64,000 bases of DNA from the NCBI RefSeq assembly GCF_050947335.1, contig NW_027473341.1, positions 1,116,001-1,180,000 of the forward strand, given 5' to 3'. Below the pieces are notes generated by a model that did not search any database, was not told the DNA's origin, and worked only from the letters and a program-made list of their open reading frames with translations. The translations under genes and the position numbers were made by a program. Every line of letters starts with the position of its first letter. The stretch's first letter is position 1. Below, in pieces: positions 46,371 through 61,042 of the stretch. This DNA comes from Megachile rotundata. Taxonomy: Eukaryota; Arthropoda; Insecta; Hymenoptera; Megachilidae.

Positions 46371-49300
46371 CATTCAGTCACAATCATACAATCACAATCA
46401 TACAATCACAATCATGCAATCGCAATCATACAATTACAATCTCCCAAATACAATCTCCCAACTACAATCTCCCAAATACAATCATACAATCACAATCATA
46501 CAATCACAGTCATACAATCACAATCATACAATCACAATCATACAATCACAATCATACAATCACAATCATACAATCGCAATCATACAATCGCAATCATACA
46601 ATCACCTTCATACAATCACAATCATACAATCGCAATCATACAATCACAATCATACAATCTCAATCATACAATCACAATCATACAATCATAATCATACAAT
46701 TACAATCATACATCACAATCATACAATCACAATCATACAATCGCAATCATACAATCACAATCATACAACCGCAATCATACAATCACAATCATACAATCTC
46801 AATCATACAATTACAATCATAGAATCATAATCATACAATTACAACCATACATCACAATCATACAATCACAATCATACAATCGCAATCATACAATCACAAT
46901 CATACAATCGCAATCATACAATTACAATCTCCCAAATACAATCTCCCAAATACAATCATACAATCACAATCATACAATCACAATCATACAATCATAATCA
47001 TACAATCACAATCATACTTTCACAATCATACAATCACAATCATACAATCACAATCATACAATCACAATCATACAATCACAATCATACAATCACAATCATA
47101 CAATCGCAATTATACAATCGCAATCATACAATCACAATCATACAATCTCAACCATACAATCACAATCATACAACCACAAACAGACAATCACAATCATACA
47201 ATCACAATCATACAATCACAATTATGCAATCACAATCATACAATCGCATTCATACAATCGCAATCATACAATCACAATCATACAATCACAATCATACAAT
47301 CACAATCATACAATCACAATCATAAAATCACAAAAATACCAACTTAATCATACAATCACAATCATACAATCGCAATCGTACAATCACAATCATACAATCA
47401 TAATCATACAATCACAATCATACGATCGCAATCATACAATCACAATCATACCATCACAATCATACAATCACAATCATACAATCATAATCATACAATTACA
47501 ATCATACATCACAATCATACAATCACAATCATACAATCGCAATCATACAATTACAATATCCCAAATACAATCTCCCAAATACAATCATACAATCACAATC
47601 ATACATACACAATCATACAATCACAATCATACATACACAATCATACAATCACAATCATACAATCGCAATCATACAATCGCAATCATACAATTACAATATC
47701 CCAAATACAATCTCCCAAATACAATCATACAATCACAATCATACAATCACAATCATACAATCATAATCATACAATTACAATCATACATCACAATCATACA
47801 ATCACAATCATACAATCGCAATCATACAATCACAATCATACAATCGCAATCATACAATTACAATCTCCCAAATACAATCTCCCAAATACAATCTCCCAAA
47901 TACAATCATACAATCACAATCATACAATCACAATCATACAATCACAATCATACAATCACAATCATACAATCACAATCATACTATCACAATCATACAATCA
48001 CAATCATACAATCACAATCATACAATCACAATCATACAATCACAATCATACATTCAAAATCATGCAATCACAATCATACAATCACAATCATGCAATCACA
48101 ATCATACAATTATAATCATACAATCACAATCATACAATCACAATCATACAATCACAATCATACAATCACAATCATACAATCGCAATCATACAATTACAAT
48201 ATCCCAAATACAATCTCCCAAATACAATCATACAATCACAATCATACATACACAATCATACAATCACAATCATACAATCGCAATCATACAATCGCAATCA
48301 TAAAATTACAATATCCCAAATACAATCTCCCAAATACAATCATACAATCACAATCATACAATCACAATCATACAATCACAATCATACAATCACAATCATA
48401 CAATCACAATCATACAATCACAATCATACAATCACAATCATACAATCACAATCATACAATCGCAATAATACAATTACAATATCCCAAATACAATCTCCCA
48501 AATACAATCATACAATCACAATCACACAATCACAATCATACAATCATAATCATACAATTACAATCATACATCACAATCATACAATCACAATCATACTATC
48601 ACAATCATACAATCACAATCATACAGTCACAATCATACAATCACAATCATACAATCACAATCATACAATCACAATCATACAATCGCAATCATACAATTAC
48701 AATCTCCCAAATACAATCTCCCAACTACAATTTTCCAAATACAATCATACAATCACAATCATACAATCACAATCATACAATCACAATCATACAATCACAA
48801 TCATACAATCATAATCATACAATTACAATCATACATCACAATCATACAATCACAATCATACAATCGCAATCATACAATTACAATCTCCCAAATACAATCT
48901 CCCAAATACAATCACCCAAATACAATCATACAATCACAATCATACAATCATAATCATACATTCAAAATCATGCAATCACAATCATACAATCACAATCATG
49001 CAATCACAATCATACAATCATAATCATGCAATCACAATCATACAGTCACAATCGTACAATCACAATCGTACAATCACAATCGTACAACCACAATCAGACA
49101 ATCACAATCATACAATCACAATCATACAATCACAATCATACAATCACAATCATACAATCACAATCATACAATCACAATCATACAATCACAAAAATACAAT
49201 CATAATCATACAATCACAATCATACAATCGCAATCATACAATCACAATCATACAATCATAATCATGCAATCACAATCATACGATCGCAATCATACAATCA

Positions 49301-49410
49301 CAATCATACCATCACAATCATACAATCACAATCATACAATCATACTCATACAATTACAATCATACATCACAATCATACAATCACAATCATACAATCGCAA
49401 TCATACAATA
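46371..49410. repeat. 3-kb block, paralogue of 12.8-15.5 kb and 28.6-31.25 kb
   Basis: A ttcagtcac variant at 46,373 aligns with 12,801 (shift 33,572); family-3 punctuation at 48,050 aligns with 14,212 (shift 33,838) and family-1b at 48,958 with 15,106 (shift 33,852). The shift grows because this copy includes an extra segment near 47.2-47.45 kb with the acaattatgc unit, the accaacttaatcat unit at 47,338 and CGATCG at 47,423. It therefore combines two module sets that are separate elsewhere. A private acaaccgcaatcat unit lies near 46,766. CGATCG recurs at 49,281. Confidence 0.82.
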
Positions 49411-51880
49411 ACAATCATACAATCACAATCATACAATCACAATCATACAATCACAATCATACAATCATAGTCATACAATCACAATCATACAATCACAATC
49501 ATACTATCACAATCGTACAATCACAATCGTACAATCACAATCGTACATTCACAATCATACAATCACAATCATACAATCACAATCATACAATCACAATCAT
49601 ACAATCACAATCATACAATCACAATCATACAATCATAATCATACAATTACAATCATACATCACAATCATACAATCTCAATCATACAATCACAATCATACA
49701 ATCATAATCATACAATTACAATCATACATCACAATCATACAATCACAATCATACAATCGCAATCATACAATTACAATATCCCAAATACAATCTCCCAAAT
49801 ACAATCATACAATCACAATCATACAATCACAATCATACAATCACAATCATACAATCACAATCATACAATCACAATCATACAATCACAATCATACAATCGC
49901 ATTCATACAATCGCAATCATACAATCACAATCATACAATCGCAATCATACAATTACAATCTCCCAAATACAATCTCCCAAATACAATCACCCAAATACAA
50001 TCATACAATCACAATCATACAATCACAATCATACAATCATAATCATACAATTACAATCATACATCACAATCAGACAATCACAATCATACAATCGCAATCA
50101 TATAATCACAATCATACAATCGCAATCATACAATTACAATCTCCCAAATGCAATCTCCCAAATACAATCTCCCAGATACAATCATACAATCACAATCATG
50201 CAATCACAATCATACAATCAGAATCATACAATCACAATCATACAATCACAATCATACAATCACAATCATACAATCACAATCATACAATCACAATCATACA
50301 ATCACAATCATACAATCACAATCATACAATCACAATCATACAATCACAATCATACTTTCACAATCATACAATCACAATCATACAATCACAATCATACAAT
50401 CACAGTCATACAATCACAGTCATACAATCACAATCATACTATCACAATCGTACAATCACAATCGTACAATCACAATCGTACATTCACAATCATACAATCA
50501 CAATCATACAATCACAATCATACAATCACAATCATACAATCACAATCATACAATCACAATCATACAATCACAATCATACAATCAAAATCATACAATCACA
50601 ATCATACAATCACATTCATACAATCGCAAGCATACAATCACAATCATACAATCTCAATCATACAATCACAATCATACAATCATAATCATACAATTACAAT
50701 CATACATCACAATCATACAATCACAATCATACAATCGCAATCATACAATTACAATATCCCAAATACAATCTCCCAAATACAATCATACAATCACAATCAT
50801 ACAATCACAATCATACAATCACAATCATACAATCACAATCATACAATCACAATCATACAATCACAATCATACAATCGCATTCATACAATCGCAATCATAC
50901 AATCACAATCATACAATCGCAATCATACAATTACAACCTCCCAAATACAATCTCCCAAATACAATCACCCAAATACAATCATACAATCACAATCATACAA
51001 TCACAATCATACAATCACAATCATACAATCACAATCATGCAATCACAATCATACAATCATAATCATACAAACACAATCATACAATCACAATCATACAATC
51101 ACAATCATACTATCGCAATCATACAATTACAATCTCCCAAATACAATCTCCCAAATACAATCACCCAAATACAATCATACAATCACAATCATACAATCAC
51201 AATCATACAATCATAATCATACAATTACAATCATACATCACAATCAGACAATCACAATCATACAATCGCAATCATATAATCACAATCACACAATCGCAAT
51301 CATACAATTACAATCTCCCAAATACAATCTCCCAGATACAATCATACAATCACAATCATGCAATCACAATCATACAATCAGAATCATACAATCACAATCA
51401 TTCAATAACAATCGTACAATCATAATCGTACAATCACAATCGCACAACCACAATCAGACAATCACACTCATACAATCACAATCATACAATCACAATCATA
51501 CAATCACAATCATACCATCACAATCATACTTTCACAATCATACAATCACAATCATACAATCACAATCATACAATCACAGTCATACAATCACAATCATACA
51601 ATCACAATCATACTATCACAATCATACAATCACAATCATACAATCACAATCATACAATCACAATCATACAATCACAATCATACAATCGCAAGCATACAAT
51701 CACAAGCATACAATCTCAATCATACAATCACAATCATACAATCATAATCATACAATTACAGTCATACATCACAATCATACAATCACAATCATACAATCGC
51801 AATCATACAATCACAATCATACAATCGCAATCATACAATTACAATCTCCCAAATACAATCTCCCAAATACAATCTCCCAA
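49411..51880. repeat. Junction mosaic: unique 0.6 kb, then copy of 18.6-19.6 kb
   Basis: The first 600 bp combine canonical runs, an acaatcatagtcat unit near 49,464, cgtac units near 49,515, and two closely spaced 13-bp short units near 49.65 and 49.72 kb, an order I did not see elsewhere. From about 50,050 to 51,100 the sequence follows 18,570-19,620 (shift 31,480). It then continues like 44.0-44.75 kb or 24.2-24.7 kb, with ttcaataacaatcg near 51,400. Private substitutions include acaacctcccaaat near 50,935 and a second gcaagcat-like unit (acaatcacaagcat) near 51,700. Confidence 0.8.
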
Positions 51881-54060
51881 ATACAATCAAACAATCACAA
51901 TCATACAATCACAATCATACAATCACAATCATACAATCACAATCATACTATCACAATCGTACAATCACAATCGTACAATCACAATCGCACAACCACAATC
52001 AGACAATCACAATCATACAATCACAATCATACAATCACAATCATACAATCACAGTCATACAATAACAATCATATAATCACAATCATACTATCACAATCAT
52101 ACAATCACAACCATACAATCACAATCATATAATCACAATCATACAATCACAATCATACAATCACAATCATACAATCACAATCATACAATCACAATCATAC
52201 AATCACAATCAAAGAATCACAATCACACAATCACAATCATACAATCGCAAGCATACAATCACAATCATACAATCTCAATCATACAATCACAATCATACAA
52301 TCACAATCATACAATCATAATCATACAATTACAATCATACATCACAATCATACAATCACAATCATACAATCGCAATCATACAATTACAATATCCCAAATA
52401 CAATCTCCCAAATACAATCATACAATCACAATCATACAATCACAATCATACAATCGCAAGCATACAATCACAATCATACAATCGCAATCATACAATCACA
52501 ATCATACAATCATAATCATACATTTACAATCATACATCACAATCATACAATCACAATCATACAATCACAATCATACTATCGCAATCATACAATCACAATC
52601 ATACAATCACAATCATACGATCACAATCATACAATCACAACCATTCAATCACAATCATACATTCAAAATCATGCAATCACAATCATACAATCACAATCAT
52701 GCAATCACAATCATACAATCATATTCATACAATCACAATCATACAATCACAATCGTACATTCACAATCGTACAATCACAATCGCACAACCACAATCAGAC
52801 AATCACACTCATACAATCACAATCATACAATCACAATCATACAATCACAATCATACAATCACAATCATAATTTCACAATCATACAATCACAATCATACAA
52901 TCACAATCATACAATCACAATCATACAATCACAATCATACAATCACAATCATACAATCACAATCATACAATCGCAATCATACAATCACCTTCATACAATC
53001 ACAATCATACAATCGCAATCATACAATCACAATCATACAATCTCAATCATACAATCACAATCATACAATCATAATCATACAATTACAATCATACATCACA
53101 ATCATACAATCACAATCATACAATCGCAATCATACAATCACAATCATACAATCGCAATCATACAATCACAATCATACAATCTCAATCATACAATTACAAT
53201 CATAGAATCATAATCATACAATTACAACCATACATCACAATCATACAATCACAATCATACAATCGCAATCATACAATTACAATCTCCCAAATACAATCAT
53301 ACAATCACAATCATACAATCACAATCATACAATCATAATCATACAATCACAATCATACTTTCACAATCATACAATCACAATCATACAATCACAATCATAC
53401 AATCACAATCATACAATCACAATCATACAATCACAATCATACAATCACAATCATACAATCACAATCATACAATCGCAATTATACAATCGCAATCATACAA
53501 TCACAATCATACAATCTCAATCATACAATCACAATCATACAACCACAAACAGACAATCACAATCATACAATCACAATCATACAATCACAATTATGCAATC
53601 ACAATCATACAATCGCATTCATACAATCGCAATCATACAATCACAATCATACAATCACAATCATACAATCACAATCATAAAATCACAAAAATACAAACTT
53701 AATCATACAATCACAATCATACAATCGCAATCGTACAATCACAATCATACAATCATAATCATACAATCACAATCATACGATCGCAATCATACAATCACAA
53801 TCATACCATCACAATCATACAATCACAATCATACAATCATAATCATACAATTACAATCATACATCACAATCATACAATCACAATCATACAATCGCAATCA
53901 TACAATTACAATATCCCAAATACAATCTCCCAAATACAATCATACAATCACAATCATACATACACAATCATACAATCACAATCATACAATCGCAATCATA
54001 CAATCGCAATCATACAATTACAATATCCCAAATACAATCTCCCAAATACAATCATAAAAT
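51881..54060. repeat. Tandem trio, copy 1
   Basis: First of three unequal tandem copies. It starts with the aatcaaac variant at 51,889, carries family-4 punctuation at 52,659, an aatttcacaatcat unit near 52,869, an acaatcaccttcat unit near 52,980, an atagaatcat unit near 53,202, acaaccacaaacag near 53,538, acaaacttaatcat at 53,693, CGATCG at 53,778 and a single acatacacaatcat near 53,963. Its right 0.7 kb matches 5,461-6,161. It lacks the paired actttcacaatcat units that the other two copies have. Confidence 0.84.
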
Positions 54061-55890
54061 CACAATCATACAATCACAATCATACAATCATAATCATACA
54101 ATCATAATCATACAATTACAATCATACATCACAATCATACAATCACAATCATACAATCGCAATCATACAATTACAATCTCCCAAATACAATCTCCCAAAT
54201 ACAATCTCCCAAATACAATCAAACAATCACAATCATACAATCACAATCATACAATCACAATCATACAATCACAATCATACTATCACAATCGTACAATCAC
54301 AATCGTACAATCACAATCGCACAACCACAATCAGACAATCACAATCATACAATCACAATCATACAATCACAATCATACAATCACAATCATACAATCACAA
54401 TCATACAATCACAATCATACTTTCACAATCATACTTTCACAATCATACTATCACAATCATACAATCACAATCATACAATCACAGTCATACAATAACAATC
54501 ATATAATCACAATCATACTATCACAATCATACAATCACAACCATACAATCACAATCATATAATCACAATCATACAATCACAATCATACAATCACAATCAT
54601 ACAATCACAATCATACAATCACAATCATACAATCACAATCAAAGAATCACAATCACACAATCACAATCATACAATCGCAAGCATACAATCACAATCATAC
54701 AATCTCAATCATACAATCACAATCATACAATCACAATCATACAATCATAATCATACAATTACAATCATACATCACAATCATACAATCACAATCATACAAT
54801 CGCAATCATACAATTACAATATCCCAAATACAATCTCCCAAATACAATCATACAATCACAATCATACAATCACAATCATACAATCGCAAGCATACAATCA
54901 CAATCATACAATCGCAATCATACAATCACAATCATACAATCATAATCATACATTTACAATCATACATCACAATCATACAATCACAATCATACAATCACAA
55001 TCATACTATCGCAATCATACAATCACAATCATACAATCACAATCATACGATCACAATCATACAATCACAACCATTCAATCACAATCATACATTCAAAATC
55101 ATGCAATCACAATCATACAATCACAATCATGCAATCACAATCATACAATCATATTCATACAATCACAATCATACAATCACAATCGTACATTCACAATCGT
55201 ACAATCACAATCGCACAACCACAATCAGACAATCACACTCATACAATCACAAACATACAATCACAATCATACAATCACAATCATACAATCACAATCATAA
55301 TTTCACAATCATACAATCACAATCATACAATCACAATCATACAATCACAATCATACAATCACAATCATACAATCACAATCATACAATCACAATCATACAA
55401 TCGCAATCATACAATCACCTTCATACAATCACAATCATACAATCGCAATCATACAATCACAATCATACAATCTCAATCATACAATCACAATCATACAATC
55501 ACAATCATAAAATCACAAAAATACAAACTTAATCATACAATCACAATCATACAATCGCAATCGTACAATCACAATCATACAATCATAATCATACAATCAC
55601 AATCATACGATCGCAATCATACAATCACAATCATACCATCACAATCATACAATCACAATCATACAATCATAATCATACAATTACAATCATACATCACAAT
55701 CATACAATCACAATCATACAATCGCAATCATACAATTACAATATCCCAAATACAATCTCCCAAATACAATCATACAATCACAATCATACATACACAATCA
55801 TACAATCACAATCATACAATCGCAATCATACAATCGCAATCATACAATTACAATATTCCAAATACAATCTCCCAAATACAATCATAAAAT
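54061..55890. repeat. Tandem trio, copy 2 (internally deleted)
   Basis: Starts again with aatcaaac at 54,221 and has family-4 punctuation at 55,089, 2,430 bp after copy 1. At about 55,500 it jumps straight to the acataaaatcac / acaaacttaatcat region (unit at 55,523), skipping roughly 0.64 kb present in copies 1 and 3 (the atagaatcat, acaaccacaaacag and acaattatgc units). Private variants are an acaatcacaaacat unit near 55,246 and attccaaat near 55,857, the latter shared with about 6,129. CGATCG stands at 55,608. Confidence 0.84.
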
Positions 55891-58260
55891 CACAATCATA
55901 CAATCACAATCATACAATCATAATCATACAATTACAATCATACATCACAATCATACAATCACAATCATACAATCGCAATCATACAATTACAATCTCCCAA
56001 ATACAATCTCCCAAATACAATCTCCCAAATACAATCATACAATCACAATCATACAATCACAATCATACAATCACAATCATACAATCACAATCATACAATC
56101 ACAATCATACAATCACAATCATACAATCACAATCATACAATCACAATCATACAATCACAATCATACAATCACAATCATACAATCACAATCATACTTTCAC
56201 AATCATACTTTCACAATCATACTATCACAATCATACAATCACAATCATACAATCACAGTCATACAATAACAATCATATAATCACAATCATACTATCACAA
56301 TCATACAATCACAACCATACAATCACAATCATATAATCACAATCATACAATCACAATCATACAATCACAATCATACAATCACAATCATACAATCACAATC
56401 AAAGAATCACAATCACACAATCACAATCATACAATCGCAAGCATACAATCACAATCATACAATCTCAATCATACAATCACAATCATACAATCACAATCAT
56501 ACAATCATAATCATACAATTACAATCATACATCACAATCATACAGTCACAATCATACAATCGCAATCATACAATTACAATATCCCAAATACAATCTCCCA
56601 AATACAATCATACAATCACAATCATACAATCACAATCATACAATCGCAAGCATACAATCACAATCATACAATCGCAATCATACAATCACAATCATACAAT
56701 CATAATCATACAATTACAATCATACATCACAATCATACAATCACAATCATACAATCACAATCATACTATCGCAATCATACAATCACAATCATACAATCAC
56801 AATCATACGATCACAATCATACAATCACAACCATTCAATCACAATCATACATTCAAAATCATGCAATCACAATCATACAATCACAATCATGCAATCACAA
56901 TCATACAATCATATTCATACAATCACAATCATACAATCACAATCGTACATTCACAATCGTACAATCACAATCGCACAACCACAATCAGACAATCACACTC
57001 ATACAATCACAATCATACAATCACAATCATACAATCACAATCATACAATCACAATCATAATTTCACAATCATACAATCACAATCATACAATCACAATCAT
57101 ACAATCACAATCATACAATCACAATCATACAATCACAATCATACAATCACAATCATACAATCGCAATCATACAATCACCTTCATACAATCACAATCATAC
57201 AATCGCAATCATACAATCACAATCATACAATCTCAATCATACAATCACAATCATACAATCATAATCATACAATTACAATCATACATCACAATCATACAAT
57301 CACAATCATACAATCGCAATCATACAATCACAATCATACAATCGCAATCATACAATCACAATCATACAATCTCAATCATACAATTACAATCATAGAATCA
57401 TAATCATACAATTACAACCATACATCACAATCATACAATCACAATCATACAATCGCAATCATACAATTACAATCTCCCAAATACAATCTCCCAAATACAA
57501 TCATACAATCACAATCATACAATCACAATCATACAATCATAATCATACAATCACAATCATACTTTCACAATCATACAATCACAATCATACAATCACAATC
57601 ATACAATCACAATCATACAATCACAATCATACAATCACAATCATACAATCACAATCATACAATCACAATCATACAATCGCAATTATACAATCGCAATCAT
57701 ACAATCACAATCATACAATCTCAATCATACAATCACAATCATACAACCACAAACAGACAATCACAATCATACAATCACAATCATACAATCACAATTATGC
57801 AATCACAATCATACAATCGCATTCATACAATCGCAATCATACAATCACAATCATACAATCACAATCATACAATCACAATCATAAAATCACAAAAATACAA
57901 ACTTAATCATACAATCACAATCATACAATCGCAATCGTACAATCACAATCATACAATCATAATCATACAATCACAATCATACGATCGCAATCATACAATC
58001 ACAATCATACCATCACAATCATACAATCACAATCATACAATCATAATCATACAATTACAATCATACATCACAATCGTACAATCACAATCATACAATCGCA
58101 ATCATACAATTACAATATCCCAAATACAATCTCCCAAATACAATCATACAATCACAATCATACATACACAATCATACAATCACAATCATACAATCGCAAT
58201 CATACAATCGCAATCATACAATTACAATATCCCAAATACAATCTCCCAAATACAATCATA
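55891..58260. repeat. Tandem trio, copy 3
   Basis: Family-4 punctuation at 56,849 lies 1,760 bp after copy 2 and 4,190 bp after copy 1. It begins with a CCAAAT cassette followed by a long canonical run (about 56,036-56,190) in place of the aatcaaac and cgtac units of the other copies. It keeps acaaccacaaacag near 57,742, acaaacttaatcat at 57,897, CGATCG at 57,982 and one acatacacaatcat near 58,163. A private acatcacaatcgt short unit lies near 58,066. From about 57,560 it merges into the 2-kb block shared with 5,461-7,455. Confidence 0.83.
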
Positions 58261-58804
58261 AAATCACAATCATACAATCACAATCATACAATCATAATCA
58301 TACAATTACAATCATACATCACAATCATACAATCACAATCATACAATCGCAATCATACAATCACAATCATACAATCGCAATCATACAATTACAATCTCCC
58401 AAATACAATCTCCCAAATACAATCATACAATCACAATCATACAATCACAATCATACAATCACAATCATACAATCACAATCATACAATCACAATCATACTA
58501 TCACAATCATACAATCACAATCATACAATCACAATCATACAATCACAATCATACAATCACAATCATACATTCAAAATCATGCAATCACAATCATACAATC
58601 ACAATCATGCAATCACAATCATACAATTATAATCATACAATCACAATCATTCAATCACAATCGTACAATCACAATCGTACAATCTCAATCGCACAACCAC
58701 AATCACACAATCACACTCATACAATCACAATCATACAATCACAATCATACAATCACAATCATACAATCGCAATCATACAATTACAATATCCCAAATACAA
58801 TCAT

Positions 58805-58986
58805 ACAATCACAATCATACAATCACAATCATACAATCACAATCATACAATCACAATCATACAATCACAATCATACAATCACAATCATACAATCACAATC
58901 ATACAATCACAATCATACAATCACAATCATACAATCACAATCATACAATCACAATCATACAATCACAATCATACAATCACAATCAT
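58805..58986. repeat. Variable canonical run, allele of 13 units
   Basis: Same junction, 182 bp, 13 units, with one cagtcat unit after it, as in the related 6,705 copy. Confidence 0.92.
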
Positions 58987-59593
58987 ACAATCACAGTCAT
59001 ACAATCACAATCATACTATCACAATCATACAATCACAATCATACAATCACAATCGTACATTCACAATCATACAAACACAATCATACAATCACAATCATAC
59101 AATCACAATCATACAATCACAATCATACAATCACAATCATACAATCACAATCATACAATCACAATCATACAATCACAATCATACAATCACATTCATACAA
59201 TCGCAAGCATACAATCACAATCATACAATCTCAATCATACACTCACAATCATACAATCATAATCATACAATTACAATCATACATCACAATCATACAATCA
59301 CAATCATACAATCGCAATCATACAATTACAATATCCCAAATACAATCTCCCAAATAAAATCATACAATCACAATATCCCAAATACAATATCCCAAATACA
59401 ATCTCCCAAATACAATCATACAATTACAATATCCCAAATACAATCTCCCAAATACAATGATACAATCACAATCATACAATCACAATCATACAATCCCAAT
59501 CATACAATCACAATTATACAATCGCATTCATACAATCGCAATCATACAATCACAATCATACAATCGCAATCATACAATTACAATCTCCCAAAT

Positions 59594-59649
59594 ACAATCT
59601 CGCAAATACAATCACCCAAATACAATCTCGCAAATACAATCACCCAAAT
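59594..59649. repeat. CTCGCAAAT cassette, copy 6
   Basis: Counterpart of 8,711 at shift 50,883. The unit upstream has a private acaattatac change near 59,513. Confidence 0.92.
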
Positions 59650-60483
59650 ACAATCATACAATCACAATCATACAATCATAATCATACAATCACAATCATA
59701 CAATCACAATCATACAATCACAATCATACTATCACAATCATACAATCACAATCATACAATCACAATCATACAATCACAATCATACAATCACAATCATACA
59801 ATCACAATCATACAATCACAATCAGACATTCAAAATCATGCAATCACAATCATACAATCACAATCATGCAATCACAATCATACAATCATAATCATGCAAT
59901 CACAATCATACAATCACAATCGTACAATCACAATCGTACAATCACAATCGCACAACCACAATCAGACAATCACAATCATACAATCACAATCATACAATCA
60001 CAATCATACAATCACAATCATACAATCACAATCATACAATCACAATCATACAATCACAATCATACAATCATAATCATGCAATCACAATCATACAATCACA
60101 ATCATACAATCACAATCATACAATCACAATCATACAATCACAATCATACAATCACAATCATACTATCACAATCATACAATCACAATCATACAATCACAAT
60201 CATACAATCACAATCATATAATCACAATCATACAATCACAATCATACATTCAAAATCATGCAATCACAATCATACAATCACAATCATGCAATCACAATCA
60301 TACAATTATAATCATACAATCACGATCATTCAATCACAATCGTACAATCACAATCGTACAATCTCAATCGCACAACCACAATCACACAATCACACTCATA
60401 CAATCACAATCATACAATCACAATCATACAATCACAATCATACAATCGCAATCATACAATTACAATATCCCAAATACAATCAT

Positions 60484-60567
60484 ACAATCACAATCATACA
60501 ATCACAATCATACAATCACAATCATACAATCACAATCATACAATCACAATCATACAATCACAATCAT
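60484..60567. repeat. Variable canonical run, allele of 6 units
   Basis: Same junction, 84 bp, 6 units, the shortest allele. It is followed by two cagtcat units. Confidence 0.92.
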
Positions 60568-60958
60568 ACAATCACAGTCATACAATCACAGTCATACAAT
60601 CACAATCATACTATCACAATCGTACAATCACAATCGTACAATCACAATCGTACATTCACAATCATACAATCACAATCATACAATCACAATCATACAATCA
60701 CAATCATACAATCACAATCATACAATCACAATCATACAATCACAATCATACAATCACAATCATACAATCACAATCATACAATCACAATCATACAATCACA
60801 TTCATACAATCGCAAGCATACAATCACAATCATACAATCTCAATCATACACTCACAATCATACAATCATAATCATACAATTACAATCATACATCACAATC
60901 ATACAATCACAATCATACAATCGCAATCATACAATTACAATATCCCAAATACAATCTC

Positions 60959-61042
60959 CCAAATAAAATCATACAATCACAATATCCCAAATACAATCTC
61001 CCAAATAAAATCATACAATCACAATATCCCAAATACAATATC
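60959..61042. repeat. 42-bp tandem duplication within a cassette
   Basis: The triplet ccaaataaaatcat, acaatcacaatatc, ccaaatacaatctc stands twice in a row (60,959-61,000 and 61,001-61,042). In the paralogous cassettes near 1,796, 3,756, 7,290, 8,466, 10,413, 26,156 and 59,350 the ccaaataaaatcat unit occurs once. It is a private three-unit gain. Confidence 0.85.

Larger units (their letters stand above)
58261..61000. repeat. Mosaic of the 6-10 kb modules
   Basis: Family-2 punctuation at 58,567, a 13-unit canonical run, an aatgatac variant at 59,457 (matching 8,574, shift 50,883), a CTCGCAAAT cassette at 59,594, family-1 punctuation at 59,826, a second family-2 block at 60,246 and the shortest canonical run of its class (6 units). 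It lacks the extra 1,175 bp that separates the aatgatac units at 7,399 and 8,574, so it may keep the shorter arrangement that existed before that insertion. A private acaatcacgatcat substitution is near 60,317. Confidence 0.82.
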
